Below, piece after piece: positions 34,520 through 45,089 of a stretch of DNA of 64,000 bases. Location: contig CM070584.1 in assembly GCA_036346355.1 (NCBI GenBank), positions 55,747,097 through 55,811,096 on the forward strand, read 5' to 3'. The notes under the pieces are model-generated. The model was not told the origin of the DNA. It ran no database searches and saw nothing but the letters and a program-made list of their open reading frames with translations. Position numbers and translations under genes: made by a program. Positions within the stretch are counted from its first letter, which is position 1; the number at the start of each line of letters is the position of its first letter. Source of the stretch: Rhipidocladum racemiflorum. Taxonomy: Eukaryota > Streptophyta > Magnoliopsida > Poales > Poaceae.

Positions 34520-36300
34520 TGATGTTTGCTTAGCTTGACTTGCAGATGCTTTCGTTTGCTGATCCGTAGTTTAGAATGAGATTTTGGTTTCCTAAACAAA
34601 ATCTTATGGGTAGCTGGTTTCCGGTTGGATTAGAACTAAACGAATTTATTAGCACAGTACGGTGGACAGTCGCCTCGTGCCGCATGCGTATGGAGCTCCA
34701 AGTGGTTGGAGCGCTTGCCTGGCGAGCGCACGAAGCCCGAGCTGAGGGTGACCACAATTGACCCAACACTAATGACCGTGGGACCCACTCACCAGTGCTA
34801 CTGTGCACATTATCTGTTCAAAAATAGAGCGCGGAGAGTAAGCTATGGCTAGCTTGGGCCAAGCTTGGCGCTGGCGTAGGAACCATGGCGGCGACCGGTG
34901 ACCACGAAAAGGGACTAGGGCGGCTGCGACGAACTCAAAGCATCTAGGCGGCGTCGCTACGGCGAGGGTGGCGACGGCAGTACTGTGGGCGAGGGCATCT
35001 ATCAAACATGGCTAGAAACTACAAATCGAAGGGGGGAACTACGATCTACTTGCCAACATGAAGAAGCGACGTGGCCTGCTATCCACGATGACCTACGGTG
35101 TCCCCGCTCGGTGCTACGTACGATCATCCTGATGCACACCACCGACTAGCCTAGCTACCATGTTTGCAACAAACTGGAGTGGAAGGGCTAACTTGAAAAC
35201 CAAGCAGCGAAGAAGATTGGGTGTGGCGGCGACGGTTGGCCGCGCTCCAGACTGGCGACGGGGTCAAAAGCGTCCCGGCGTCTCTACGACACGGCAAGGA
35301 AGAAGAAAGGGGAGCATTAGGAAGGCCAGTGTGCGAGAGAGATGGTGTGAGGACGAAGACGAACAGTGTGCGAGAGAGATGGGCTGATAGGTGGGCCTGG
35401 AGCCCGCTGGTCAGTGAGGGCAAGGGCGTGTGTGAGAGAAGAGAGAGGGCGGCTGCGTTGGACGGTTCGGCTGGGCAGGGTCGTGGGGAAGAAAGAAAGA
35501 GAGGGACGGGCCGGTCCGCTAGGTTTTGGCCCAAACGAGAGGGAGGGAAGGGGAAAAAAAAGGTTTGAAATTTTAATTTGCATTGCAAAATTTTTTAGCT
35601 TGGGTTTGGATTTGAATTTCCTAAGAGTTTTTAGATACAGGGTTTCAAAAGGTTTAGGGTTTGCATCCAATTTATTTATAAGCTTTTGCACATTCGGTTT
35701 TTGAGCTATCGGAAAGTGTTTTTAACTTTTTATTTACAAGGCAGATGCCTTTATAGAATTTTGATACGCAGCTAGAAGTTTTTGAAACTCACGAAAATTA
35801 TGCACTTTTGAATTATAGCCAAAATCGGGATGTAACAAGCGGTAACTCTTGGTTTTTTACTAGTCCCTTCTCGTGGCTCAAAAGTGGAGTAGCTTGCATG
35901 AAGAAAAATAACACGAAGAATAATCGGTTTTTGGTCGTAGGCAAGTAGGCTCAAACGAACTTCAACAACAACGTGAGCAAGTCTCTTGATTGCACTCCAT
36001 GTACATACTGTGTAGTATTCCTTGTTATTATTGAGTTACATACACCAGCCAATTCATTTAAAAGCTTACTTCAACACTCTCTCTTACGTGTAGGCTCACT
36101 CAGAACTAAGACGTAGAATTGAAGTGGGCTGCAATTTTTATTTTTTAATTATGCCAACCGAGTCTTGAACTTAAAGACCTCTTGACTATAATAGCATATG
36201 AGTTACATACACCGGCCAATTAACCCCAAAACTTAAGCTGATGATGAAAGACGAACAATTCATTTATACTTCAACGGTCAGTTCCGTTGTCGATAACCGT
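34520..36300. other. Intergenic DNA between AGO4 and its broken relatives
   Basis: The stretch 34,670-35,570 is moderately GC-rich and purine-rich on the plus strand. Its overlapping frames on both strands have no domains. The part from 35,570 on is AT-rich and resembles old LTR sequence (TTTAGGGTTTGCATCC), which cannot be proven. No gene was identified. Confidence 0.4.
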
Positions 36301-36318
36301 GCCAATTATGTTCTCCAG

Positions 36319-36437
36319 ATCGCTCATTCTGGCCAGCAGAGTGAAGAGATGGGCTGCTGTTAATTTTTCTGCACGCTGTAATGTTCGGGATCTCGTTCGG
36401 CGCCTCCCCAATGCGGGAACATATCAAGGGAATAATT
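36319..36437 (+). pseudogene. AGO4-like fragment: exon 11 equivalent (MID region)
   Basis: The translation VKRWAAVNFSARCNVRDLVR closely matches the MID segment of the intact gene (EKWAVVNFSARCNVRDLVRD, exon 11 at 31754-31867). The fragment keeps an acceptor (TTCTCCAG, ends 36318) and a donor (AATTGTGAG). The intron sequence after it (TTCATGTCTTCACGTAATCTTGCC) resembles the intact intron 11, so this is a DNA-level copy and not a retrocopy. It is 5 bp longer than the intact exon and has no neighbouring exons in order. Confidence 0.9.
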
Positions 36438-36603
36438 GTGAGTTCATGTCTTCACGTAATCTTGCCTGGTCAGACATGCTTTATCCCCCCTGGTTTCTCC
36501 TGTGTGTTCTTTAGCCGCGACGTCTTATGCTTTAGCCGAGGCATTTAAACACCTCTCTCTCTTGCTATGCGCGGCCTGTCCTAAACCATTTTTTTTTTGT
36601 TAA

Positions 36604-36820
36604 GGCCATTCACAGTAGGAGTTTCATTTTCATTAAATGATGTAACACATCATCATGTTTGGTGACATGGCAAGATAATTATGAAGAGAGAGATAGAAAG
36701 AGTTTCATGGGAGGTGAGTGAGTTTCATCAGGATGAAACCTGAGATACACAGTTACCTAGACAAAAGCTGATGTGATACTCTTGGAAACCGTGTAATGAA
36801 ACTCTCCATTGTGAATGGCC
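36604..36820. mobile_element. Tourist-like MITE inside the AGO4-like remnant (left of a pair)
   Basis: Terminal repeats GGCCATTCACAGT and ATTGTGAATGGCC (inverted) are flanked by TAA at 36601-36603 and 36821-36823. The body is 217 bp and noncoding. Confidence 0.87.
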
Positions 36821-36823
36821 TAA

Positions 36824-37105
36824 GGGCATCTCTAATGGTGTAGTCAACTACTAGCTATAAGAAGTGTACATGTCATCTATAGATAGCTAATAGACAACCT
36901 CTCCAATGGACTAGCTATAGCATTGTCTACAAAATTAAATATGGGCCCATATGTAAGAGGTGATAAATGCCTTGGAATCAGCTATAGCCTGGCTATAAAT
37001 TAGTAGTAAGCCAATATCTCTCTCTTCCTTTTCTCTCATCCACCTAAGCAAAATGCTGAGTTAGCACCCTTATAGCTAGCTGAAGTGGCACCATTGGAGA
37101 TGCCC
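36824..37105. mobile_element. Tourist-like MITE inside the AGO4-like remnant (right of a pair)
   Basis: Terminal repeats GGGCATCTCTAATGG and CCATTGGAGATGCCC are flanked by TAA at 36821-36823 and 37106-37108. The left TAA is shared with the preceding MITE, so the two elements abut with only 3 bp between them. Confidence 0.88.
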
Positions 37106-37217
37106 TAACAAGGCTAGCTAGGCGTCCGCATGAGCAATTGCCACGGCATTTATACATCAGATTGATCACGCAGTGCTTCTTTTTGCGCTCTTAATTCGAT
37201 GTTCTTGCCTGTGCCAG

Positions 37218-37411
37218 GGCACTACAAGGCCAACGCATTACCATGTGCTCCATGACGAGATCAACTTCTCGTGCACTCGCTCTCCTGCGTGTATGTACAC
37301 TGAAACTGCACAAAAAGTTCAGTAACCTGATTATTTCATTCATTAATTCTTCTTTTCTGACTTTGCAATGCTTGTGAACCCATTTCACGTATCAGAGGAG
37401 CATCCAGTGCT
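37218..37411 (+). pseudogene. AGO4-like fragments: exons 20 and 21 equivalents (PIWI)
   Basis: After the acceptor GTGCCAG, 37218-37290 encodes GTTRPTHYHVLHDEINFS, matching GTTRPTHYHILHDDIGFS of intact exon 20. It then lacks about 22 bp, which removes the DDLQELVH part and shifts the frame. An intron-like stretch of 100 bp follows, then ATCAGAGGAGCATCC (37391-) matching the start of exon 21. The piece cannot encode a working PIWI domain. Confidence 0.88.
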
Positions 37412-37584
37412 AAAGAGGGTATTTAGGATCTGACGAACCAAAGAGCAGGCTCGAGCCCAACCGAACCCCTGTTGACTACGCCGCTTCTTCCACCTTTTCT
37501 TTCCGATGACTTCATTTGTGTTTGTTGTGAAGTTATCCTGCAAATTTGGCGTTCGCCTCTTTACAGTGGCAAGGGTGATCCAAA

Positions 37585-37945
37585 CATGGTTCACAAAACC
37601 GCTCCAAAACTGCTCGAAAACTGCGGTTTTCGAGCGTACCGCTCCGATTCGAGATGCAAAACCGCTTGGTAAACCGGTCTAATTAAAAAATAAATTTGAA
37701 AAATTTGAAAAAATTTGTATGTTCGGTTTTTCGCGTAAGACCGCTGAAAACCGTTTTCGAAGAGGTCGGGTTAGTTTTTCATGAAACCCTAGCGGTTTTT
37801 CGTAAAAACCGAGCGGTTTACCGTGAAAAACCGAACGGATTTTATTTTTTTTTTGGATTTTTGAACTCTTCGGTTTTTTGGCGGTTTTTCGCGCGGTTTT
37901 TGCGAAAACCGAATCGGTTTTGCTAATTCGGTTTTGTAAACCCTG
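37585..37945. mobile_element. hAT-like MITE, CAGGGTT family, copy 2
   Basis: It starts CATGGTTCAC (one base off CAGGGTTCAC) and ends GTAAACCCTG. The 8-bp duplication GATCCAAA lies at 37577-37584 and 37946-37953. It sits between two AGO4-like fragments and its interior shares AAACCG and CGGTTTTTCG strings with copy 1. Confidence 0.88.
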
Positions 37946-37978
37946 GATCCAAACAAGTTGCCAGTTCGTCAGAGACTT

Positions 37979-38129
37979 CCAATCTCCAGGCCCCGGTTTG
38001 AAAGAAAAGGGCAGCATAGATTGCTGCTCGATCCTCACAAACCGCTTCGAAGTCTCCCTGTCAAGAGAACGGAGGACTATGCAGGTGAATCTGAAGTATG
38101 AAGAGGATCAACCAGTTGATCGGAAAGGC
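37979..38129 (+). pseudogene. AGO4-like fragment: exons 1-2 equivalents (N domain)
   Basis: PISRPRFERKGQH, then after a frameshift LTNRFEVSLS and MQVNLKYEEDQPVDRKG, match LISRPGFAKKGQQ, LTNHFKVSLK and VNLKYEDDRPVDGKG of the intact gene. The 85-bp intron between these exons is missing and about 19 unrelated bases stand in its place. This 5' piece lies downstream of the exon 20-21 piece, so the order is scrambled or two broken copies are present. Confidence 0.85.
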
Positions 38130-38204
38130 GCAATACTGCCTTCAATCAACGGAGCCCATTTCCAAGAAGAGCCCATGGATTTGCTATACCATGATGGTGC
38201 TAGA

Positions 38205-38480
38205 CTGCAAGATCCTTTGTCCATGCCTCCATGGTGGTGTGCAAGCTTGCTCCTCCTACGTATGCTTATGTTGATGGGAGCACAGTGGACGTGACTTGGG
38301 CGAGTTCTTGGCGGGCTTACAGATTTCAATATGGACCCGTCTCGTGTGCTTATGTTGTTGGACTTGGGCCCCATTTGGGCCTTAGCCAGGCCCTAATGTT
38401 GCTACCAACAAGCATCTTGAACTGATACGAGCCGCTTCCAAGGAGAAGAAGCCAATCGAAATCAACGAGATGATACGGTG
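38205..38480 (+). pseudogene. Possible further AGO4-like debris (exon 22-like start)
   Basis: The bases near 38246 (TTGCTCC, then TATGCTTATGTTG) resemble the start of intact exon 22 (TTGCTCCGATTTGCTATGCG). The reading frame CKLAPPTYAYVDGS is suggestive of the APxxYAH motif. The rest of the 64-codon frame (38231-38425) is not recognisable. Confidence 0.35.
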
Positions 38481-38760
38481 ATGATGACTTCCTTGACGCT
38501 TTGTAAACATTGGTTTTACGCTACAGTAACAGTACTAGTGCTATGAGTCCTATGGCTTAGAAGCGGTGAATCTTTATTATTGCCTCCTCCAAGAGAGCAC
38601 AGAGATACATGCTGTACGCTATCCGGGAACTCCAAGATTTGGTCGGGCCTTGTCAACTCGAAACTCAAAAGACCCTGCATGCGTACACAGCTTGAGAGGT
38701 GAATTACCGCGCAAAAAAAAAAAAAATGCTTTGATTAGTCGTACCAGACTACTTACTGAA

Positions 38761-38996
38761 GGTCTGTTTGTTTTTATTTTTGATTCTAGATTCTGACTTT
38801 AAAAATTTAATAGAAAGTAAATAGTTTAATTCTAGAAATCGATTATCATAATTCCAATCTGCCCATATACACTATAATTCATAATCTACTTTACATGTGC
38901 TTTTGGATTTTAATTTTTAAAGAATCACCTTCACTACAACTACAATCCACATCCCAGAATCAGTTTGTAAGAATCAAAATAAAAAACGAGCAGGCC
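38761..38996. mobile_element. Probable MITE with TTTTTATTTTTGATTC-type inverted ends
   Basis: The left end GGTCTGTTTGTTTTTATTTT and the reverse complement of the right end (GGCCTGCTCGTTTTTTATTT) match well, and both continue into GATTCT. A clear target duplication was not found. The body is AT-rich and noncoding. Confidence 0.55.
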
Positions 38997-38999
38997 CCA

Positions 39000-41100
39000 A
39001 GTACATTTCTAATTACCACACCCTTTTCGAAATAAATAACGTTTTAAGATCTTGCGCTTCAACCAAGGCACATACTGAACTAACTAAATCACTCTCTTTC
39101 GTTAGCTCATTTATTTATTGTTTTTAGATGATGTAGTATGTTGTTGTAATATAGAGTAGTAAAGAGTAGAGAGTAGTATTATGTTTGCCTGTTCGGTGGT
39201 AGTACCACTGATCTCCATCTCTTCTCCACAACATTCAGAGTTTTGGTTGGACTTGCCTCCTCCTCCCTCCTCCACTGAAGTACTGAACTACTCCATTATC
39301 CTAACACGATCAGAGCCTTGGTCGCACGCCCTGCCTAGTTAAGCAAAGCGTTGGTTATGGAAGTTTGGAGCCCTCGGAAATGCAATTGCTGGTGTTTAGT
39401 GGGGCAGGTTTGGGGTTAAGAAAATACTAGTGCTACTGCTCCACTCGCTCTGGTAGGGTTTAGCTCGCTGTGCATGGCAGGCAACCTTGGAGCCCATAAA
39501 TTAAGAGACATGGTACTAAGTATAAACAAGCTAACTAACTATGGGAGCTAGGTGATGGATAAAGAAACAAAACACACAAAAAAAAAACGAGTGCTTGTAA
39601 GACCAGATGGGCTCTAGTTTCGTGGTTCTTTGGACCACATCATATTTGATAGATTCTCTGCAGTTTCATATGGCGTGCACATTCTTCCGTTAGGTAGGCT
39701 AATTGACAGGTGAGCTGATCTGATCATCGTGGACGTGGACTCACCCTGTGGTTTTGTTTTTCCAATGTTTGCTTGCGCTATTTCGCACTAGCTGGGAGCC
39801 CGTTAAGTCGACTGTAACTATTCCTCTGCATCCAGTTTGTTTTTTTGTTCTTTTCTGAAACGACTCTGCAGCCAGTTTGTAAAATAGCGGTACCGTATTA
39901 GACAGGTTAACCCAGCGGCAGAACTTGAAAATTATCGACACAGATGCGTACTTTATACGCAAAACTCTATACTCTATAGCCTTGTACAATAGTTTCGTAA
40001 CATCGTAAATACTGCACATATGTTCGAAATTTACTAAAAGTACGATACAAATAGTTTTAGAGAAGTTCTTCTATGCTTTTTTTTTTAAGTTACACAAATA
40101 TTAAATCATGAATGGAGGGTGTAGATAGTGATTACTTACCCTTTCGTTTGCTTCAAGATTTATGCAACCTGTATTGCGAGGAAAAGCATAGAAGCAATGC
40201 TCATAGTTTTAACTGCTATAAATCACAAAACCACTGGCATCGTAATCAATTCAATAAACACATTTAATCTACTGAAGAAATTATCTCATAGCATTTTTAA
40301 TATTTTGGAGATGATGTATACCTAGCACCTCGCCAAGATCCGCCCATGGGTTAACCTGGCACTTGGGGAGAAGAAACCTGTTATCCCCTGCCGCTAGCTC
40401 TAGTGGTGTACTAGTACTAGTTTAGGCTTTAACTAACTCGCCAGCACCGACCAGCACCTTGTTCGACCGGCCGGATTCACGCGTGCTAACTTCACGAGAT
40501 GGAAGAAACTGGCGAAGTACAAGACGACGCCGCTGCAAACGAGTTAAAAAGGCGTTTGTTTTGCGGCCAACCGTGTTGTCTGTCCAGTGTTCTTCTGCGT
40601 TCATCACCTCACACCCGGCGCAAAATTTGTGATGCGACAGGCCAGGATGAATTGACACGAGTGAAGTAGAGTGACACGGCACCAGCTCCAGCTGGTTTCT
40701 GCAGAGAGAGCGCCATGGACGCCGAAAAGTTTGGTACATGTATGTATGTATCGCTAGCTCTGTCACTGCGAATCATTCCTCTGTCGCTCAGCTCTCATTG
40801 TAGAAGAAAGGAGTGTCTAATCTAGCCCACAGTGAAGCGTACATACATTCAATCTTCTCAAACAAAAAGGTACATATCTTGGAGAAAGCACAGGCTACAC
40901 TCAGTTCAGAGGTCATACTCGTTCTAAGATCCGTCGCAAAAGCGTGCGTGAGGGAGGGGTGCTCCGAGGCACGGCGAAATACTGCGATGTAAAATCTCAG
41001 GAGCAAAATCGGATGGCCGAGGACGACGAATAAAGATATCATCGTTTGCACTCGATGTTCCCCCGAATCGCAGCATGATGATTCCTTTCTTTTTTAAAGC
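39000..41100. other. Intergenic DNA, no gene recognised
   Basis: AT-rich 39,000-40,350 is followed by mixed composition to 41,100. Frames on the minus strand at 40422-40766 and 40788-41051 have no recognisable domain and no splice or promoter context, so they are not called. Confidence 0.4.
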
Positions 41101-41110
41101 AAGTCGAGCC

Positions 41111-41442
41111 CAGGGGTTAACAATTTCGAAATAGCGAAAACCATGCGAAATTCAAGTTCAAAAATATCAAACTAAAAATCAATTGAAAATCGTCGACTTT
41201 CAAAATCAAATTTTTTGGAAAAAAATAAAAAAAATAATCGACGATTTTCATGGGAAATCGGCAGACTAGTTGAAGTTTTTTTGTGTGGTCGATTTTTTCA
41301 CCGATTTTTCACCGGTTTATGTCATGTATTTTTTAATTGTTTTTTTGAATTGAACCGATTGATCGAGTAGTTTTAGAAGTCGGACCGCGTCGATGTGAAA
41401 ATCGTAAAAATCAAGCGATTTTCATTGATTTTTTGAACCCTG
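41111..41442. mobile_element. hAT-like MITE, CAGGGTT family, copy 3
   Basis: It starts CAGGGGTTAAC, ends TTTGAACCCTG and is flanked by GTCGAGCC at 41103-41110 and 41443-41450. The interior is rich in AAAATCG and CGATTTT strings. Confidence 0.9.
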
Positions 41443-41520
41443 GTCGAGCCTCAAACTTTACCGGCCATGGTTAACAGGGGTACAATCATGGATCAAAATC
41501 CTGATGAAATATCATATTTC

Positions 41521-41540
41521 GCCCCCCCCCCCCCACCCCC
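41521..41540. repeat. Poly-C tract
   Basis: A C-rich run interrupted by one A (about 41524-41540) stands alone in AT-rich DNA. Length estimates in such tracts are error-prone. Confidence 0.7.
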
Positions 41541-41744
41541 GAGATTCACAATCCCAGTGGAATAATTTTTTTTGAAAAAATTCAAATTATTATAGTAATT
41601 TCAAAAATTTCGTTGAAATCTCGGGTATTTAGACCGAATTCGCTTTATTGTGGTGATTGTTAACTGTTATTGAGTCTAACACCGGTCAAAAAATGTATAC
41701 GTATACAAATGATATATAAGAGCTTACTAATTAGCACCTCCTGT

Positions 41745-41830
41745 TGAGTCTCGCTGGTTAGCACACTGGTCTCTAACCTCAGCCACTCAAGCTCAAGTCC
41801 CAGTCCAGCAAGGCAAAAAAATTAACTTGA
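41745..41830 (+). repeat. tRNA-like segment, possibly a SINE head
   Basis: GTCTCGCTGGTTAGCACACT resembles a tRNA A-box region, and CTCAAGTCCC about 45 bases later resembles a decayed B box. No acceptor stem or full cloverleaf can be drawn, so it is not a tRNA gene. Confidence 0.3.
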
Positions 41831-42289
41831 ATCAAGTTAAATTCGGTGATTTGATTGAAATTAATTAAATCGGACCGGACAGGGCAAGGCTAGATGGGGT
41901 GGTCCCCGAATTTTTACCTTTTTTTTTTACCTTCATCTATTTTTTCAACTTTGGCCCTTATATGAACAAAATTGTAAATATAGTCTTCTTCTTGACCACA
42001 TAAGGATTGGAAGATGATAGGTGTTATTTGCCGCAAAGTAGGAGCATGGCAGATCTGTTGCCGCGGTTGAAGAGCACACTAGATGCCTGTCGTGGTTAAG
42101 AAGGGGCCAAATTTATAATTTCGTCCGAAGAACGAAACTTGCAAAATAAATTGAGCAGAGGGCAAACATTTTTTTCGATTGACTTACATCTGAGTCAATG
42201 TGGCTGGCCCATGTGGCAGGGCGAAGCGGCCGCTGGACATCGCACGGGTCCAATCCCATGTCCACGTTAATTCTGATCTCTACAACGGA

Positions 42290-42525
42290 AAAACCAGTTA
42301 TACTATTTTATCAAACAGAAAAACTAAAAAACGGTATACCGTTGCAACGGTATACCTCTGAAACTCATGAAACTTATGATTTTTTGCACTGAAACTCATG
42401 AAACTTAGCACTAAAAACTGATAAAACATGAAACTGATGAAACTAAACACTGAAACTCATGAAACCAGCACCGAAACTGATAAGTTTCATGGCTATACCG
42501 TTGCAACGGTATACCGTTCCCTAGT
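42290..42525. mobile_element. Unclassified repeat with paired 20-bp palindromes
   Basis: A perfect palindrome with core TATACCGTTGCAACGGTATA occurs at 42335-42354 (extended to 24 bp, 42333-42356) and again at 42494-42513. Between them four or more variants of GAAACTCATGAAAC are spaced 20-35 bp apart. The symmetric layout suggests a small mobile or foldback element, though outer ends and target duplication were not resolved. Confidence 0.6.
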
Positions 42526-42550
42526 CACTCTCTTTATCAAATGCTTGACT

Positions 42551-43424
42551 GTAGGGATAGGCATTTTTAAACCGAAACAAAAAAATCGAACCAATTATTT
42601 TCGTTTTTTGGTTCAGTTTTTATTTTAGTGGGTTTTTGGGTTTTGGTTCGGTTTCTAACTCTCAAAAACCAAAGAACCGAACAACCGGTATATACTCCAC
42701 TTGGCCCTCGCAGAGGACCATTCGACCGGAGCGAGATGGAGAGCAAAGCTTTGAATCATTCACCACTCCTTATTCCCCATCGACCATTTGGCCCATTCCC
42801 ATTCCCTATTCGTTTGAATCTCTTCTCTCCACGTAGTGCTTGCACGCTCGCTCCGCCACGATGGCCAGCCGACCACCACGCTCTCCACCATCGCCTCCTA
42901 CGCCATCCCCATGTGGCCCATTGCACGACGCGGCACGTCTCGGCCCGGCCTCCACCCGCAGTTCCACGTCGCCTCCCTCACGAACTTCGCCCACTCCGGG
43001 TTCAATGGGTCGCAGCCCTTGGCCCACGACGGTGGTGTGGGGGGTGGGGGGCCAATGTATGTGGAGGAGGCGGGGAGGCACTCATCAGCGACAGTAAAGG
43101 CCTCGGCAATGTGGTCCTCTGTCGGAGGAGCTCGATGGCAGCGGATCTGGTACGTAGTGGTGGCAACAGCCTTAGCCACACGGTCCTCAGGAGGTATCTG
43201 ACGGTGGTGCGGGTGCCTCATCTCGCTCTAGTACCTCATCTCTTGTATTGCCTTATCTCGGTTAACCGAAAAACCAAATTAACTGAACCAAAATAGTTCA
43301 GTTAATTCGGTTCGAATTTTTATTTTGATAGAGAAATTTGGTGTACAGTTTTCGAAGCCCGAATTATTTAAAGACCAAAATGACCGAACCAAACAGACTG
43401 AAATAACCGAATGCTCACCCCTAC
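42551..43424. mobile_element. Nonautonomous TIR element with GC-rich cargo
   Basis: The ends GTAGGGATAGGCATT and (inverted) GTAGGGGTGAGCATT match. Subterminal zones are rich in GGTTCGGTTT and AACCGAA on either side. The middle, about 42,690-43,250, is GC-rich, unlike its host, and could be captured genomic sequence, but no known protein was recognised in its 222-codon frame. No target duplication was seen. The TAGGGGTG end suggests hAT ancestry. Confidence 0.55.
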
Positions 43425-43467
43425 TCGATTGCACACAAGGAGTGACTTGCATATACTTTGTCCATTG

Positions 43468-43720
43468 ATTTTTATAAGGCGCGGTTTTACTTGGTGCTAT
43501 CTTCAATGCTGAACTTTGACCGTTAAATTTTTTTTTATAATTCTTCGTTCATAGCTACAAAATCATAACTATAAGAAAGTGCTTTTAAATACGAATCTAA
43601 TGGTGCCAATTTTGTATCATATAATATATATATATATATATATTATTGGACTATTGGTCAAAGTTCATAAACTTAAAATATCGATATATGTAAGTGCTTT
43701 ATAAAAATAAATAGAGGGAC
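43468..43720. mobile_element. Decayed Stowaway-like MITE
   Basis: Internal landmarks match the intact Stowaway at 43983: TTTTTATAAGGCG, AACTTTGACC, TACAAAATCATAACTATA, CCAATTTTGTATCATA, TTGGTCAAAG and a worn right end ATAGAGGGAC. An AT microsatellite (43624-43644) has expanded in its middle. Confidence 0.65.
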
Positions 43721-43982
43721 TATATAGAAGCGGGCCTGCGGGGGCAGTCCAAAAAATGGTGTGAGTCGGGACTAGGGCCACCTTCGGCTAAGGTTGTCAG
43801 ACGGGACTGGCGCACCCACTATCGTCAACTGGACCGTGGTATCATAATCCCTCTAGCAAGTAGCAACCCCTACGTCCAAATAGTCCTATTTATGTTTTGT
43901 TCGCTTATTTTATGTTGATATAGTCTCTTTAGCATCGTCTAAAATTTAGCGATGGATCTGCCGCTACACACAGAAGTCAATA

Positions 43983-44223
43983 CTCCCTCCGTTTCTTTTT
44001 ATAAGGCGTATTTGGTTTCGTTAGGACAAGACTTTGACCAACGATTACTTCATTAATATATCATTTATGCAATACAAAATCATAATTATATATAAGTACT
44101 TTTGAATACAAATCTGCTAATATCAATTTTGTATCATAAAAATTATATGCTAATAGAGTAATTGTTGGTCAAAGCCTTGTCCTAACGAAACCAAATACGC
44201 CTTATAAAAAGAAACGGAGGGAG
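43983..44223. mobile_element. Stowaway MITE, intact ends
   Basis: The 241-bp element has perfect terminal repeats CTCCCTCCGTTTC and GAAACGGAGGGAG, with the matching arms TTTTTATAAGGCGTATTTGG continuing inward, and is flanked by TA on both sides. It is a Tc1/mariner-derived MITE that can form one long hairpin. Confidence 0.95.
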
Positions 44224-44611
44224 TACTATACTGCGAGGTGGTATACCTGAGAAGCCGAGGGGTTAACATACATGCAACTGGTTTCTCGAAATGGGTGTGA
44301 TTAGGATAATCATCAGCCTAATAAGCCAAGAGGCACGTTCATACTCTGTTCCTTCGGCAGGATATGGGGGCCGTGCTCGCTTAATAAGCCAAGGCTTTCG
44401 GCTTAGCGACAAAGCGAAACGCATGGTCCCTGTCACGAAGTGGGCGTACATGCACTCACCTATAATAATATTAACTTATCATTACTAGTTGCTCACTTAG
44501 CTCGCCTCCCAACAAATCATCGCGTGCTTGCAGACACGAGGACGAGAGGAAACTGCAGACAAGTTAAGCCGCAGGCACGTGCAATTTGACTAGAAGTTCT
44601 GTACCGTGTAC

Positions 44612-45077
44612 TAGGGTTCAAATTCTCGTCAAAATCCCGCGAAATTTCGGTTTTCGGACCCCTGAGTTCCATAATCCCGGTGAAATTTTAAAAACCCTAA
44701 AAAAAAAATTAAAAAGTGCTACAGTACCCTTTAATTTCGGTGCAATGGGCCGAAATCTCGGTTTTTTGACCGAAATTTATTCAAAATTTGATCGGATTGG
44801 ATTCCTCAAGTCATTTTCCAGGTCTGACCAAAATTTCAAATTTTTTTGACATCGTTTGAACCATTTTCCGTTCAGTTGAATTTTATCGAGATCTCGGGTA
44901 TTTGGGACGAAATTTCGGTATTTGGAACGAAATCCCAGAAATTTCGGTTAAAAAAAACCGGATTTAAATTTTGGTTTTTGAATTCCATCCAGATTTCGTC
45001 CGAAATTATGAGATCTCGCCGAAAAATCGGATTTCGGTCGACGACGAAATTTGACCTAAAACGAAATTTTGACCCTG
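44612..45077. mobile_element. hAT-like MITE, CAGGGTT family, copy 4
   Basis: It starts TAGGGTTCAAATT, ends ATTTTGACCCTG and is flanked by CCGTGTAC at 44604-44611 and 45078-45085. The interior is rich in CGAAATTTCGG-like strings and codes for nothing. Confidence 0.87.
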
Positions 45078-45089
45078 CCGTGTACATCA

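Noticed and set aside
35151..35704. Overlapping frames of 112-145 codons on both strands
   Set aside because: Purine-rich composition opens frames on both strands at once; no recognisable protein.
36235..36330. snoRNA starting at TGATGATGA
   Set aside because: No D box or closing stem within 120 bases.
41745..41830. tRNA gene
   Set aside because: A- and B-box-like strings are present but no acceptor stem or cloverleaf can be drawn; kept only as a possible SINE head.
42628..43296. 222-codon frame as a real gene
   Set aside because: It begins in the low-complexity subterminal zone of a TIR element, runs through its core without splice signals and matches no family I know.
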